Positions 9,288 through 19,543 of a DNA stretch of 64,000 bases are shown piece by piece. The position numbers and the translations under genes are program-made. The DNA is taken from contig JAILGH010000092.1 of NCBI GenBank assembly GCA_024697025.1, positions 1 through 64,000 on the forward strand, read 5' to 3'. The stretch's first letter is position 1; every line of letters starts with the position of its first letter. Below the pieces are notes generated by a model. That model made no database searches. It worked only from the letters and a program-made list of their open reading frames with translations, and was not told the origin of the DNA. The DNA comes from Pseudobutyrivibrio sp. Lineage in GTDB: Bacteria > Bacillota > Clostridia > Lachnospirales > Lachnospiraceae.

Positions 9288-10658
9288 CTATTGAACGTTT
9301 TCAATTCTATGTGTGAGTGTTACCTTTACGGTTTCCTCTTTGTAATCATTCTTTGCCTTTGCCACAGTAACATCGACTGTAGTTCCAGCTGGAATGTATT
9401 TCATAATGTTATTTAAAGTATTGTAAGATGTAACCTTACGTCCATTAAATGAAGTGATAACATCCTCTTCTTCAATACCTGCCTTATCAGCACCTGAACC
9501 AGGAACAACCTTCGCAACATAGGCACCAACCGGCTTATCAAACTGCTCAGACATCTGGCTTGTAATATCTTGACCGCCAACACCTAAATATGAAGCATCC
9601 AAATCTGATACCACATCATTATCAATCATGTGCTGAATTATATCACGAGCATAAGAAATAGGAATTGCATATCCCATACCCTCAGTTCTCTCATCAACAA
9701 GCTTTGCTGACACAATACCAATGACCTCGCCCTTGGCATTTAAAAGAGCACCACCTGAGTTACCAGGATTAACTGCTGCATTGGTCTGGATAAGTGAATT
9801 TGAAACCACGTTGCCCTGCTCATCCTCATTGTCCATCTCGCGATTAACTGCTGAGACAATACCATTGGTAACAGATGTACCAAATCCCATTGCATTACCA
9901 ATAACAATTGCAGCCTCACCAACTACTGTCTGGTCTGAATCACCACAGGTTGCAACCTTGATTGATGATAACGTCTCATCTTTGATGTCCTTAACTGCAA
10001 CTGAAACTACCGCCAAGTCGCAAGAAGAATCTGTGCCCTTGATAGTTCCCTTAACAGCCTCACCATCATTGAATGTTATTGTAAGTTCCTTGGAACCTGC
10101 AACAACATGATTGTTGGTTGCAATATAAATATTGGAATCATCCTGGTCGATGATAATACCTGAACCTGCAGATGTGCTTTCCTGCTGCACCGGTCCAAAG
10201 AATGTATAGTACTCTTGAAGTCCAACATTAGTAACCTGTACTATTGCTGGAAGCACACTTTCAGCAATCTCAGAAACATCTGTAGAAATCTGAGTGGATA
10301 CTTTGTTTGAAGTGGTTGTGCCACTTACAATAGACCCCTGTGTGCTACCAGAACCATTATCTTCGATTCTGCTAGTCTTCGCATTTGGTATTCCCATATA
10401 TCTGCCAGCTACAAAACCAACCGACTGGAAAGTTATACCAGCCACAAGACCAAATACTGCAGCAACTGCTGCCGCCTTGCCAAGCTTAGCCCAAAAGCTG
10501 CAATGCTTCTTTGCTCTCTTGGCTCTAAGGCCGTCATCATAAGGAGTCCATTGATAATATGATTCCCCTTGATTTATTTCATCCTTCTTGTAGGAATAAG
10601 CTCCTGCATTCTTAGGCTCATCAGAGCCATTATTACTGTTGTTATAAATGTCACTCAT
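9288..10658 (-). CDS. htrA: HtrA/DegP-family S1C serine protease with TM anchor and PDZ domain
   Basis: TNNHVVAG, CDLAVVSV, NPGNSGGALLN catalytic motifs; C-terminal PDZ (GAYVAKVVPGSGADKAGI). Confidence 0.95.
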   Translation of the reverse strand: MSDIYNNSNNGSDEPKNAGAYSYKKDEINQGESYYQWTPYDDGLRAKRAKKHCSFWAKLGKAAAVAAVFGLVAGITFQSVGFVAGRYMGIPNAKTSRIEDNGSGSTQGSIVSGTTTSNKVSTQISTDVSEIAESVLPAIVQVTNVGLQEYYTFFGPVQQESTSAGSGIIIDQDDSNIYIATNNHVVAGSKELTITFNDGEAVKGTIKGTDSSCDLAVVSVAVKDIKDETLSSIKVATCGDSDQTVVGEAAIVIGNAMGFGTSVTNGIVSAVNREMDNEDEQGNVVSNSLIQTNAAVNPGNSGGALLNAKGEVIGIVSAKLVDERTEGMGYAIPISYARDIIQHMIDNDVVSDLDASYLGVGGQDITSQMSEQFDKPVGAYVAKVVPGSGADKAGIEEEDVITSFNGRKVTSYNTLNNIMKYIPAGTTVDVTVAKAKNDYKEETVKVTLTHRIENVQ

Positions 10659-10763
10659 AAACTCGCCTCCATTCGCATCTATGACCGTAGTGTACGGCGA
10701 CTATGTGACGATTAAGTGATGATTTATTCAAGAGTTATTGATTTATTTATATATTTCTGTCAA

Positions 10764-12596
10764 TTATTCTACAGTTACAGACTTTGCGAGGTTTCTTGGA
10801 TGATCTACATCAATACCCTTGCCAACTGATACATAGTATCCAAACAACTGCAATGGAATGATTGCAAGTGAGTTAGCAAAGTATCTGTTAGTCTGTGGAA
10901 TGTACATTACATAATCAGCCACCTTTTCTATATCCTCATTACCCACTGTTGTAACTGCAAGGATAAATGCTCCACGAGTTTTACACTCTACAATGTTAGA
11001 AACAGTCTTTGCATATACATTGTCCTGTGAAGCAACTGCGCCTACAAGTGTGCCCTCTTCAATAAGGGAAATTGTACCGTGCTTTAACTCACCAGCTGCG
11101 TATGCCTCTGAATGAATGTATGAAATCTCCTTAAGCTTAAGAGAACCTTCAAGTGCGATGGCATAATCGATACCACGTCCAATGAAGAATACATCCTTTG
11201 CAGCAACAAATCTGTTGGCAAATCTCTGGATGCGTTCTTTGTTACCAAGAAGCATCTCAATCTGCTCTGGAAGCTTTTTCAAATCACAAATAAGTGACTT
11301 CATCTCATCATCAGAAAGATGACCTCTTACCTCTGCAAACTTCATAGCAAGAAGGTAGAATGCAATAAGCTGAGCAGAGTAAGCCTTAGTTGTGGCGACG
11401 GAAATCTCTGGACCTGCCCATGTATACATAACCTTTTCTGCTTCACGAGCAATTGATGAACCAACTACGTTTACGATAGCAAGTGTCATGTTGCCCATCT
11501 CACGAGCCATGCGCACAGCTTCCTTTGTGTCTGCTGTCTCACCTGACTGGCTAACTGCAATTACAAGCTCGTTATCCTGAAGAATAGGATTGCGATATCT
11601 AAACTCTGAAGCAATATCCACCTCTACTGGGATACGGGCCATCTCTTCAAATACATACTTGGCAGTAACACCTGTATGGTAAGCACTACCACAAGCTACG
11701 ATACGAATACGAGAAATTGCTTTGATTTCCTCGTCGCTCATACCAAGCTCCTCGATGTCTACCTTGTCATCCTTGATACGTGGACTAAGAGTATCGCGAA
11801 CAGTCTTTGGCTCCTCGTGAATCTCCTTAATCATGAAGTGGTCGTAACCACCCTTTTCTGCTGCATCAACATCCCAATCGATAGTCTTAGATTCCTTCTC
11901 GATTGTCTGTCCATCAACATCATAAAACTCAATTGAGTTATTAGTAAGCTTTGCAATTTCCTCGTTCTCAATGAAGTAAACCTGACGAGTATACTTTAAT
12001 ACCGCAGGCACGTCAGAAGCGATAAGATTTCCATCCTTACCCATACCAACGATGAGCGGACTATCCTTTCTAACTGAATAAATCTCATCTGGAAAATCTG
12101 CAAAAATAATACCAAGGGCATAAGCACCCTCTACACGGTGCATAACCTTTGTTACACAAGTAAGAGGATCGTTACCCTGCTTGTAATAATAATCAAGAAG
12201 GTGTGCTACAACCTCTGTATCTGTCTCTGACTTAAAATCATATCCTCTCTTGATGAGCTTATCCTTAAGCTTTGCATAGTTTTCAATGATACCATTGTGT
12301 ACTACTGCAATTGTCTCCTCTGTGTTGAGGTGAGGATGTGCATTTGCCTCGCTAGGCTCACCGTGTGTAGCCCAACGTGTATGACCGATACCGATGGTAC
12401 CCTTCATAGTGTCACCATCGTGTGTCTTTTCGCTAAGGAGACGAAGACGTCCCTTTGCCTTTTCATATTCTATCTTTTGGCCATCGTAAACAGCCATTCC
12501 AGCTGAATCGTAACCTCTATACTCTAACTTACTAAGTCCATCAAGCAAAATAGGTGCTGCCTGTGACTTCCCTACATAACCTACTATTCCGCACAT
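10764..12596 (-). CDS. glmS: Glutamine--fructose-6-phosphate aminotransferase
   Basis: MCGIVGYVG N-terminus, GHTRWATHG, two SIS domains, C-terminal DHPRNLAKSVTVE. Confidence 0.98.
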   Translation of the reverse strand: MCGIVGYVGKSQAAPILLDGLSKLEYRGYDSAGMAVYDGQKIEYEKAKGRLRLLSEKTHDGDTMKGTIGIGHTRWATHGEPSEANAHPHLNTEETIAVVHNGIIENYAKLKDKLIKRGYDFKSETDTEVVAHLLDYYYKQGNDPLTCVTKVMHRVEGAYALGIIFADFPDEIYSVRKDSPLIVGMGKDGNLIASDVPAVLKYTRQVYFIENEEIAKLTNNSIEFYDVDGQTIEKESKTIDWDVDAAEKGGYDHFMIKEIHEEPKTVRDTLSPRIKDDKVDIEELGMSDEEIKAISRIRIVACGSAYHTGVTAKYVFEEMARIPVEVDIASEFRYRNPILQDNELVIAVSQSGETADTKEAVRMAREMGNMTLAIVNVVGSSIAREAEKVMYTWAGPEISVATTKAYSAQLIAFYLLAMKFAEVRGHLSDDEMKSLICDLKKLPEQIEMLLGNKERIQRFANRFVAAKDVFFIGRGIDYAIALEGSLKLKEISYIHSEAYAAGELKHGTISLIEEGTLVGAVASQDNVYAKTVSNIVECKTRGAFILAVTTVGNEDIEKVADYVMYIPQTNRYFANSLAIIPLQLFGYYVSVGKGIDVDHPRNLAKSVTVE

Positions 12597-12663
12597 AAAA
12601 TTTTAATCCTTTCCTAATGAGGTAAACTTATTAGATTTTACTACGAATCCCCTAAAAAGTAAA

Positions 12664-12692
12664 ATGAGGATTGATATAAAATCAATCCCCAT
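12664..12692 (-). terminator. Intrinsic terminator downstream of the LCP gene
   Basis: ATGAGGATTGAT-ataaa-ATCAATCCCCAT; minus strand continues CATTTTACTTTTT. Confidence 0.7.
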
Positions 12693-12747
12693 TGATAGTC
12701 TTATTTGATTGTACTTTAGGGAAAATCTAAAATCAATTAATCCCTAT

Positions 12748-14325
12748 TTAGTCTAGTTTATCTGGCTCCTGAGTTTTTACAGCGCTAGACTCACTACATC
12801 CTGTCTCAGACTGGATATGACTACTGATACCCTTAACCTCCTCGGTTGGGTTGTAATCATCCTGGTTGTACATCAACTTATGAAGCTTAACAACGTTTGA
12901 TTCCAAAGTACATGGAACGACGCAGCTTCCCTTCTTGCCAACAGTCATACTCTTAAGATCGAATGGGAATCCATTAGATTCCTGTATATTAAACTTGCTG
13001 GCTGATGTGGCCATACCTATGATTTCAGTCTTAGGAATGTTGGTAGAAATCTTTGGGAATACCTTATCTGCCATCTCGTTAAGCTGTGCAATGTTGGCCT
13101 TCTTTGCCTTTTCAAGTACAAGCTTAAGAACCTTACGCTGATTCTCAGCACGACCATAATCATCACCAACAGAATATCTAACTCGACAATAACCAACAAC
13201 CTGAGGACCATTTAAAGTATAAACACCAGGCTTTTCGAAAGTACAATCTGCTGGATCGAAATAATCCTTTTTATCTGGACAGTACTTAAGCACACGCTCA
13301 ACCTCAGCAATTTTACCGCCAAGGTCATTTAAACCATTCTCATCCTTGGTATCAATCATCTTTTGAGTGATTTCCAAATCCAAACCGCCAAGAGCATCAA
13401 CTATAGAAGCAAGTGCATCGAAGTCTACTGAAACGTAGCCATCAATCTGTAAATCCAGGTTGGTATTAAGCATCTCAAGAGCTGCCTTTCTACCCTTTGA
13501 ATATGCAGAGTTACACTTACCATAGCTATTATCATTAACTCGTAAAAGTGTATCACGCTGTACAGATATCATCTTTACATCATTTGTCTCTTTATTAATA
13601 GAAACAAGCATGATTGTATCAGATCTACCCTTGTCTAAATCGCCATTAGAACGGTTATCTACGCCAAAGAATGCATAGGTGGTATAGCCATCCAAGACTC
13701 CAAGTGTCTCCTCATCAAGCTTGTTAACCTCAACGTCTTCCATCTTAAGGTTGTCCCAATTAACTTTTCCAAACTTATTCCAGAAGAAGAATATAACAAC
13801 TAATACTAAAAGAAGTACAACCTCTACTACGATAACTGTTCTTCTCTTTTTGCGCTTGTCGCCACCATTTCCATTTCTTCCACCTGAACCTCTGCGGGCT
13901 GGTGCCGGGTGTCTGCTTGCAGTGCTTCGAGTTGCCTTTGCACGTGATGAATTAGAACGGCTTGAACTGCTGCGGCCCCCTCTACTAGCTGAGCTACGCG
14001 ATGCACTCTTTCTAGCACCTGAGTGACCTGAGGAATGATGTCCTGCTGAACGTCCTGATGATGAATGAGAAGCTGCTGGTCTGCGACCTGACGCGCTACT
14101 AGCTCTGCTCGCTCTTCTAGCTTCGTACTCATCATACTCACCGTATCCATCGTACATATCAACTTCGTCTTCTAAATCATAAGAAAAATCTGAACCTCTG
14201 CGATCATCATACTGTGATCGACCAGGTCTAACGTCATAATCTCTGTCCATGTTTCTACTTTGAGGTCTAGGTCTACCATTTGTTGCCGGACCCCTTCTTA
14301 AATCAAAATCTTCGAAATTGCTCAT
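12748..14325 (-). CDS. LytR-CpsA-Psr (LCP) family protein with long Arg/Ser-rich cytoplasmic N-terminus
   Basis: TYAFFGVDNRSNG, SDTIMLVSINKETNDVKMISVQRDT, RYSVGDDYGRAENQR; one TM after KRKKRR. Confidence 0.93.
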   Translation of the reverse strand: MSNFEDFDLRRGPATNGRPRPQSRNMDRDYDVRPGRSQYDDRRGSDFSYDLEDEVDMYDGYGEYDEYEARRASRASSASGRRPAASHSSSGRSAGHHSSGHSGARKSASRSSASRGGRSSSSRSNSSRAKATRSTASRHPAPARRGSGGRNGNGGDKRKKRRTVIVVEVVLLLVLVVIFFFWNKFGKVNWDNLKMEDVEVNKLDEETLGVLDGYTTYAFFGVDNRSNGDLDKGRSDTIMLVSINKETNDVKMISVQRDTLLRVNDNSYGKCNSAYSKGRKAALEMLNTNLDLQIDGYVSVDFDALASIVDALGGLDLEITQKMIDTKDENGLNDLGGKIAEVERVLKYCPDKKDYFDPADCTFEKPGVYTLNGPQVVGYCRVRYSVGDDYGRAENQRKVLKLVLEKAKKANIAQLNEMADKVFPKISTNIPKTEIIGMATSASKFNIQESNGFPFDLKSMTVGKKGSCVVPCTLESNVVKLHKLMYNQDDYNPTEEVKGISSHIQSETGCSESSAVKTQEPDKLD

Positions 14326-14429
14326 ATAACATTTTTCTCCAATCTCCGCGTAATAAATATACGTGCAATACTTAGGTAGTCTACTCTATGAAGTCACGTA
14401 TTGTCAAGGAATGTAATCTAAACTTTTTA

Positions 14430-15776
14430 TTAATTCACGCCTGGAAGTACGTAATTTTCCATGCCTACAGGGAGGTTTTTATTATAAAAACTATCGCCCT
14501 TATTAATTAATTCTCCATGCTTTTCCATGAGAAAATCATGGCTTGCTCCTTCGCTAATGTTGTCCCTATTTTTGTATCTGGCTATACATTTGGGGACAAC
14601 CACTGTTCTAAAGCCTTTTTTACGAGCCCTGATGCAAAAATCTAACATGGCGTCCTTGCCTGAAAGGCTAGTATCAAAACCATGAAGCATGCGATAAACC
14701 TTGGCATCAATCATGCAACATCCACTGTCTACCATAGCCACATCCCTTGGCATACTGGCCAATCCCTCGTAGCTATCTCTAAATATCTTTTGCCCGTGGA
14801 ATGCAGGATACCAGGCTCCATCAGAATCGTAAATGTAGCCCACGTTGTCTAGCGTAAAGCCTTTATCTATAAATCTCACCCCGACCACAGCCACGTCTGG
14901 TTGAGATAAATATGCATACATTTTTCTAACATTGTTTCTGGTAAATAGTCTTACATTGTCCTCCTTCAAGAACATGTAATCCTTGGAAAATCTCCTAAAA
15001 CCTGTCTCGTCATACTCGATATGCCATTTCTTTAAAGAGGCATCAACTCGGCCCCGTGCTATCACACCTGATTGCCGCAAATACTCTATTGCTAGAGCCA
15101 TGTGCTCCTTGCAGTAGAACTCAGCCTCCTTGCGCTGCTCTTTAGTGAGCATCTTGTCATCAGTTCTCTTATGATATAGAAGAGATGAAATATGCTCTAT
15201 TCCTTCATTTTTGAAGGCTGCCCTAAGTAAATATTCATATATGTAAGCAGTCTGCGCTTTTTCATTAAAAGGACCTAGCTTCCTATAGAGCGAAACTGGC
15301 AGGCAAATAAACTCACCAATATAGTTGGTCTGTAGAAGCAGTTCCTTATTGAAATCACTTTTAAAATGAGGATTTCGTCTATCTAGTCCAATTAGTTCAT
15401 CAGAATCTGAATATATAATAGAATTAAAATCCTCTCTTGAATTAATTAATTCATTAAAAGAGCTGAGGGTGCCTTGACTCAATCGGTCATGTTGGCCAAT
15501 GTAAACCAAATAATTTCCCTCAGCAAAATGAGCACCTATGTTGTAAGCATAGGCGCCTCCTGATTTTTTCTTGAGCCTTCTGTAGTGTACCTTGTCCACA
15601 ATATCAGGGAAGAACTCCTTGATTGTGATTTCGATGGCACTAGAAGGATTGTTGTCCAAAATATAAAGTTCGAATTCGCGATAATCCTGCTGATCAATGG
15701 ACTCTAGCATATCCTTGAACTGATCCATATCAGTATCTATCGTCCAGACGACCAGAGAAAAATAAGCATCCGACAT
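14430..15776 (-). CDS. GT2 family glycosyltransferase
   Basis: YFSLVVWTIDTDMDQFKDMLESIDQQDYREFELYILDNN plus later YSDSDELIG. Confidence 0.82.
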   Translation of the reverse strand: MSDAYFSLVVWTIDTDMDQFKDMLESIDQQDYREFELYILDNNPSSAIEITIKEFFPDIVDKVHYRRLKKKSGGAYAYNIGAHFAEGNYLVYIGQHDRLSQGTLSSFNELINSREDFNSIIYSDSDELIGLDRRNPHFKSDFNKELLLQTNYIGEFICLPVSLYRKLGPFNEKAQTAYIYEYLLRAAFKNEGIEHISSLLYHKRTDDKMLTKEQRKEAEFYCKEHMALAIEYLRQSGVIARGRVDASLKKWHIEYDETGFRRFSKDYMFLKEDNVRLFTRNNVRKMYAYLSQPDVAVVGVRFIDKGFTLDNVGYIYDSDGAWYPAFHGQKIFRDSYEGLASMPRDVAMVDSGCCMIDAKVYRMLHGFDTSLSGKDAMLDFCIRARKKGFRTVVVPKCIARYKNRDNISEGASHDFLMEKHGELINKGDSFYNKNLPVGMENYVLPGVN

Positions 15777-15779
15777 TCC

Positions 15780-17264
15780 TTATTCGCCCTTTCCGCCAAA
15801 AACAACTGCTAATGTTTTGAACAATATTTTGATGTCTAAGCCTAAAGAATAATTTGAAATATATTCTGTATCTAAGGCAACAACCTCTTCAAAATCTTTT
15901 ATGTCATTACGACCGTTAACCTGCCACATACCAGTAAGGCCTGGCTTGATGGAAAGTCTAGCCTTGTGATGTAATGCGTAGTTTTCATACTCATCCTCAA
16001 GAGGTGGACGTGTGCCCACAAGTGACATGTCACCAGTCAAAACATTCCAAAACTGTGGCAGCTCATCAATAGAATACTTTCTAAGGAAGCGGCCGATTGG
16101 AATGATTCTAGGGTCATTTTCCATCTTGAACATATGACCGTCAATCTCGTTCTTATCAAGGAGCTCCTTTTTGCGCTCCTCTGCATCAACGTACATGGTA
16201 CGGAACTTGTAGAATCTAAATCTACGACCGTTTTTACCAATTCGAATCTGTTCAAAGAACACTGGCCCCGGTGATTGGAACTTGATAATTGGAGCAAAAA
16301 TGATAAATGCCACAGCTGTTATAATCAAGCCGACTATGGCTCCAACTATATCCATAAGCCTTTTAAAGAATGCTTGTCTGTTTCCAATAATATACATGCT
16401 TGTAGTAAGCACAACATAATCGCCGTAAGTTTCCATTATGCGATTAGACATAATATTTCTAGTATGAATCAAAGCCATGTGAACAATTATGCCCTGCTCA
16501 ACCAATCGCTCAGCTAAGTTCTCCTCAGAGGCTCTAGTATTGCCATCCAAGAACACTTCGTCTACAACATTGGTTCTAAGATATTCAAACATGGTGTCTG
16601 CAGATGCAATAATCGGAACACCTTGAATCTCTTGACCTGTCAAATCTTTATCAACAACAACTGCTCCAATTACCGCAAACTCGTTATAAGGGCTATGAGC
16701 TATCTCTGACAGGCAATGCTCAATTGTACTTGACTCTGCCACAACTATAAGTGATGATTTGTTCAAATCCCTAAGCTTACGACGGCGAATAATTCGTTTC
16801 CATGTCACACGAAACAGATAGGTCGCTATGAACATAGCAACTGGCATATATATGAACAACCAATTTCGTGATACGTAGAAGGTATACTGAAAGCGAGCTA
16901 GGATTAAAAACAAAGCCAGATAATCGATGATACATTGCTTAATTGTGGGAATTATCTCTTGATACTTTGTCCTGCGAAGTATGCCATCATAATTATCCGT
17001 GAATAATAATCCATAGACTAAAGCAACCAGCGGCAGCAAAAGCGCCAACCTATGCATGATTTCCATGCTATAATTCTGTGCTTCGCCAAATGGAGAAATT
17101 ATTCCTATCAACAATCCCTGCTGACCGCTCATCAATTGTTCGCAGAAGATGATAAGTCCATACCAAAGGTAAACGGAAAGAAATAGCGCAAATTCCAATG
17201 CTATTACATCAATTATTATAAAATCTAAGTGCTTAACCCAAGAGCGTTTTTTCTTTTTATACAA
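15780..17264 (-). CDS. Polyprenyl-phosphate sugar-1-phosphate transferase (WbaP/CpsE-like)
   Basis: Multiple N-terminal TMs; KRLMDIVGAIVGLIITAVAFIIFAPIIKFQSPGPVFFEQIRIGKNGRRFRFYKFRTM; GDMSLVGTRPPL. Confidence 0.95.
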   Translation of the reverse strand: MYKKKKRSWVKHLDFIIIDVIALEFALFLSVYLWYGLIIFCEQLMSGQQGLLIGIISPFGEAQNYSMEIMHRLALLLPLVALVYGLLFTDNYDGILRRTKYQEIIPTIKQCIIDYLALFLILARFQYTFYVSRNWLFIYMPVAMFIATYLFRVTWKRIIRRRKLRDLNKSSLIVVAESSTIEHCLSEIAHSPYNEFAVIGAVVVDKDLTGQEIQGVPIIASADTMFEYLRTNVVDEVFLDGNTRASEENLAERLVEQGIIVHMALIHTRNIMSNRIMETYGDYVVLTTSMYIIGNRQAFFKRLMDIVGAIVGLIITAVAFIIFAPIIKFQSPGPVFFEQIRIGKNGRRFRFYKFRTMYVDAEERKKELLDKNEIDGHMFKMENDPRIIPIGRFLRKYSIDELPQFWNVLTGDMSLVGTRPPLEDEYENYALHHKARLSIKPGLTGMWQVNGRNDIKDFEEVVALDTEYISNYSLGLDIKILFKTLAVVFGGKGE

Positions 17265-17307
17265 GTCTCTCCTCCTTAACCCTATGGGACTTCAAGTGCT
17301 TTAAAGA

Positions 17308-18534
17308 TTAGAGTACAACTCCGTTTTTCTTAAGCAATTCTTTGGCACTGTCAACAGAATCAACGCCGTGAAGATTCTTGATAGGCGCAAATTCTTTTAC
17401 ACGGTCTACCTCGAAAGCCAAGTTGCTATCCATCATATGAACCATATCAAGCACTAAAAGCTCGAACTTGTAGCCGTTTGGTGTCTCAGGTGACACCTGA
17501 TTTCCATCACTGTCGATGTGTGGAATCTTTTTCTCAACAACGTGTACAAACATGCTATTGTTAACAATATCATCAAGCTTCTCAAGCGAGAAGAGATAAT
17601 TTAAGATGACGCCATACTTGTAAAGAAGGCTACCGTCCTCGGCCTTTGCCTCGGCCATCTCGTCAGACATCTCGTAGTACTCTACGATTGAAGGCTTGCC
17701 ATCCTCAAGGCAAAGTAAGCCCATCTTTTCCTGTGGCTCAACCTTGCGAACCACCTTTGAACCTGCCTGGAACCCACCAGATATTGTAGCACCTACAAAT
17801 ACTGGGTCTGCGATTCTCTGGCAAACATTATCTACAGCAAAGATGTTAATCCACTTAACACCTTTTGCCTTTAAGTCCTTATCTAGACCAGCCTTAACCA
17901 TTGACGCATACCAACCGCCATTACCGTTTGGTGATGTTGCAAGACGACCCTTGTCCTCCAAGAGAAGCTTGCCATCATAGTCAACAGCGCAAGCCATATC
18001 CTGAATGAAGTACTTGATGTACTCTGGATTGTAACCAAAATAATCATGCTCTGCGAAGAAATCCCTAGTTGCCTTGTCGTTCTTCTCGCTTGTCATGATG
18101 TAAAGAGGCACAAAACAACCAGCCTTATTAACTACATCCATAAGGTTGTTGATAAGACACTGGAAAATAAATAAATCGTGTGTCTCGCCTACATTGAAGC
18201 ATCCCTTTGGCAAATCAAATCCAAGGCGTGTACCCATGCCACCAGCAAGAAGAACGGCCGCTACTTCGCCCTTCTTAAGTGCCTCGATACCGATTGCCTC
18301 AAACTCGTCATGTCTCTTTTCAATTTCTGAGATTTCTACAGCAGGTGGAACAGAGAACTGTCCTCTAGCAGCCGACTCATCGCCACCGATAAGCTTGAAA
18401 TCAGACCAGTTGATATTCTCAATCTGATTAAGAAATTCTGTCTGCTTTTCTGCAGGAAGCTCGTCGAAGAATTTCATGACGTGCTCTTGCTTGTTCTCCC
18501 TCAATAACTCTACTGCTTGTTCCTTAGTAATCAT
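17308..18534 (-). CDS. UDPGP type 1-family nucleotidyltransferase (UDP-sugar/UDP-HexNAc pyrophosphorylase-like)
   Basis: AAVLLAGGMGTRLGFDLPKGCFNVG, followed by PNGNGG. Confidence 0.9.
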   Translation of the reverse strand: MITKEQAVELLRENKQEHVMKFFDELPAEKQTEFLNQIENINWSDFKLIGGDESAARGQFSVPPAVEISEIEKRHDEFEAIGIEALKKGEVAAVLLAGGMGTRLGFDLPKGCFNVGETHDLFIFQCLINNLMDVVNKAGCFVPLYIMTSEKNDKATRDFFAEHDYFGYNPEYIKYFIQDMACAVDYDGKLLLEDKGRLATSPNGNGGWYASMVKAGLDKDLKAKGVKWINIFAVDNVCQRIADPVFVGATISGGFQAGSKVVRKVEPQEKMGLLCLEDGKPSIVEYYEMSDEMAEAKAEDGSLLYKYGVILNYLFSLEKLDDIVNNSMFVHVVEKKIPHIDSDGNQVSPETPNGYKFELLVLDMVHMMDSNLAFEVDRVKEFAPIKNLHGVDSVDSAKELLKKNGVVL

Positions 18535-18553
18535 TATAAAATATTCTCCTTTA

Positions 18554-19525
18554 CTAATCCATGGTATTCTCTTCTTTATTTTTGACGCCGTCGTAGTCCA
18601 TCTTTCTCGTGTGATACTCTATATCCTCCAACAGCTTACGGTTCTTAGCGATTAAGTCGCCAATCAAACCTGTCGTAAGTGCCATGAATCCCATTATAAT
18701 AAGTGTGCAGCCTAATATTAGTGACTGGATATGACCTGCACTATTGCCCATAACTACATAAGCCAGATACCTAATTATTACTATCAAACCAACTATCGTT
18801 GGTGGAATTGCTATAATGGTAAAGGTCTTGAGTGGCTCGTACATCATGTACGCCCTCAAAATTGTAATCATGGACTTTTTAACATATCCCATCATGCTAT
18901 TAAAAAGGCGTGATGGTCTAAGTTCTCCATTGGTGCGAATCGGCACAGAAGTCTGCGCGATTCTATTACGCCCTGCCTGAACTATTGTCTCCAAGGTATA
19001 AGTATAATCGTTGGTAACATTTATCCTCATAGCCGCTTCCCTAGAGTATGCTCTAAATCCACTTGGGGCGTCAGGTATATCTGAATTGCTGGCTTTTTGA
19101 ACTACCCAGCTTCCAAAATGTTGAAGTAACTTTTTGGTGGCAGAAAAATGTGCCGTCTCGTCAATTGGTCTTGCACCAATAACAATATCCGACTTACCCT
19201 CGATAATCGGTCTAACTATAAGCTCGATATCCTCAGCAACATACTGATTGTCAGCATCCGTATTTACGATAATATCAGCACCATTTCTAAGACATGCATC
19301 AAGGCCAGCCATAAATCCATAGGCCAAGCCCTTGTTGCGGCGCAGGTTGACAACATAGTTGACACCCCAGCGCTTTGCCACCTCTACGGTATCATCGCTA
19401 CTGCCATCGTTAATAATCAAATATTCTATCTCATCAATCCCGTCAATGTGCTTGGGCAAATCGTTTAACGCTATCTCCAAGGTCTGAGCCTCATTATAGC
19501 AAGGGATTTGAATGATAAGCTTCAT
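18554..19525 (-). CDS. GT2 glycosyltransferase, dolichyl-phosphate-mannose synthase-like with C-terminal TMs
   Basis: LIIQIPCYNEAQTLEIAL, INDGSSDDT, NTDADNQY, two C-terminal hydrophobic segments. Confidence 0.9.
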   Translation of the reverse strand: MKLIIQIPCYNEAQTLEIALNDLPKHIDGIDEIEYLIINDGSSDDTVEVAKRWGVNYVVNLRRNKGLAYGFMAGLDACLRNGADIIVNTDADNQYVAEDIELIVRPIIEGKSDIVIGARPIDETAHFSATKKLLQHFGSWVVQKASNSDIPDAPSGFRAYSREAAMRINVTNDYTYTLETIVQAGRNRIAQTSVPIRTNGELRPSRLFNSMMGYVKKSMITILRAYMMYEPLKTFTIIAIPPTIVGLIVIIRYLAYVVMGNSAGHIQSLILGCTLIIMGFMALTTGLIGDLIAKNRKLLEDIEYHTRKMDYDGVKNKEENTMD

Positions 19526-19543
19526 AATAATTCCTCTCTATCT

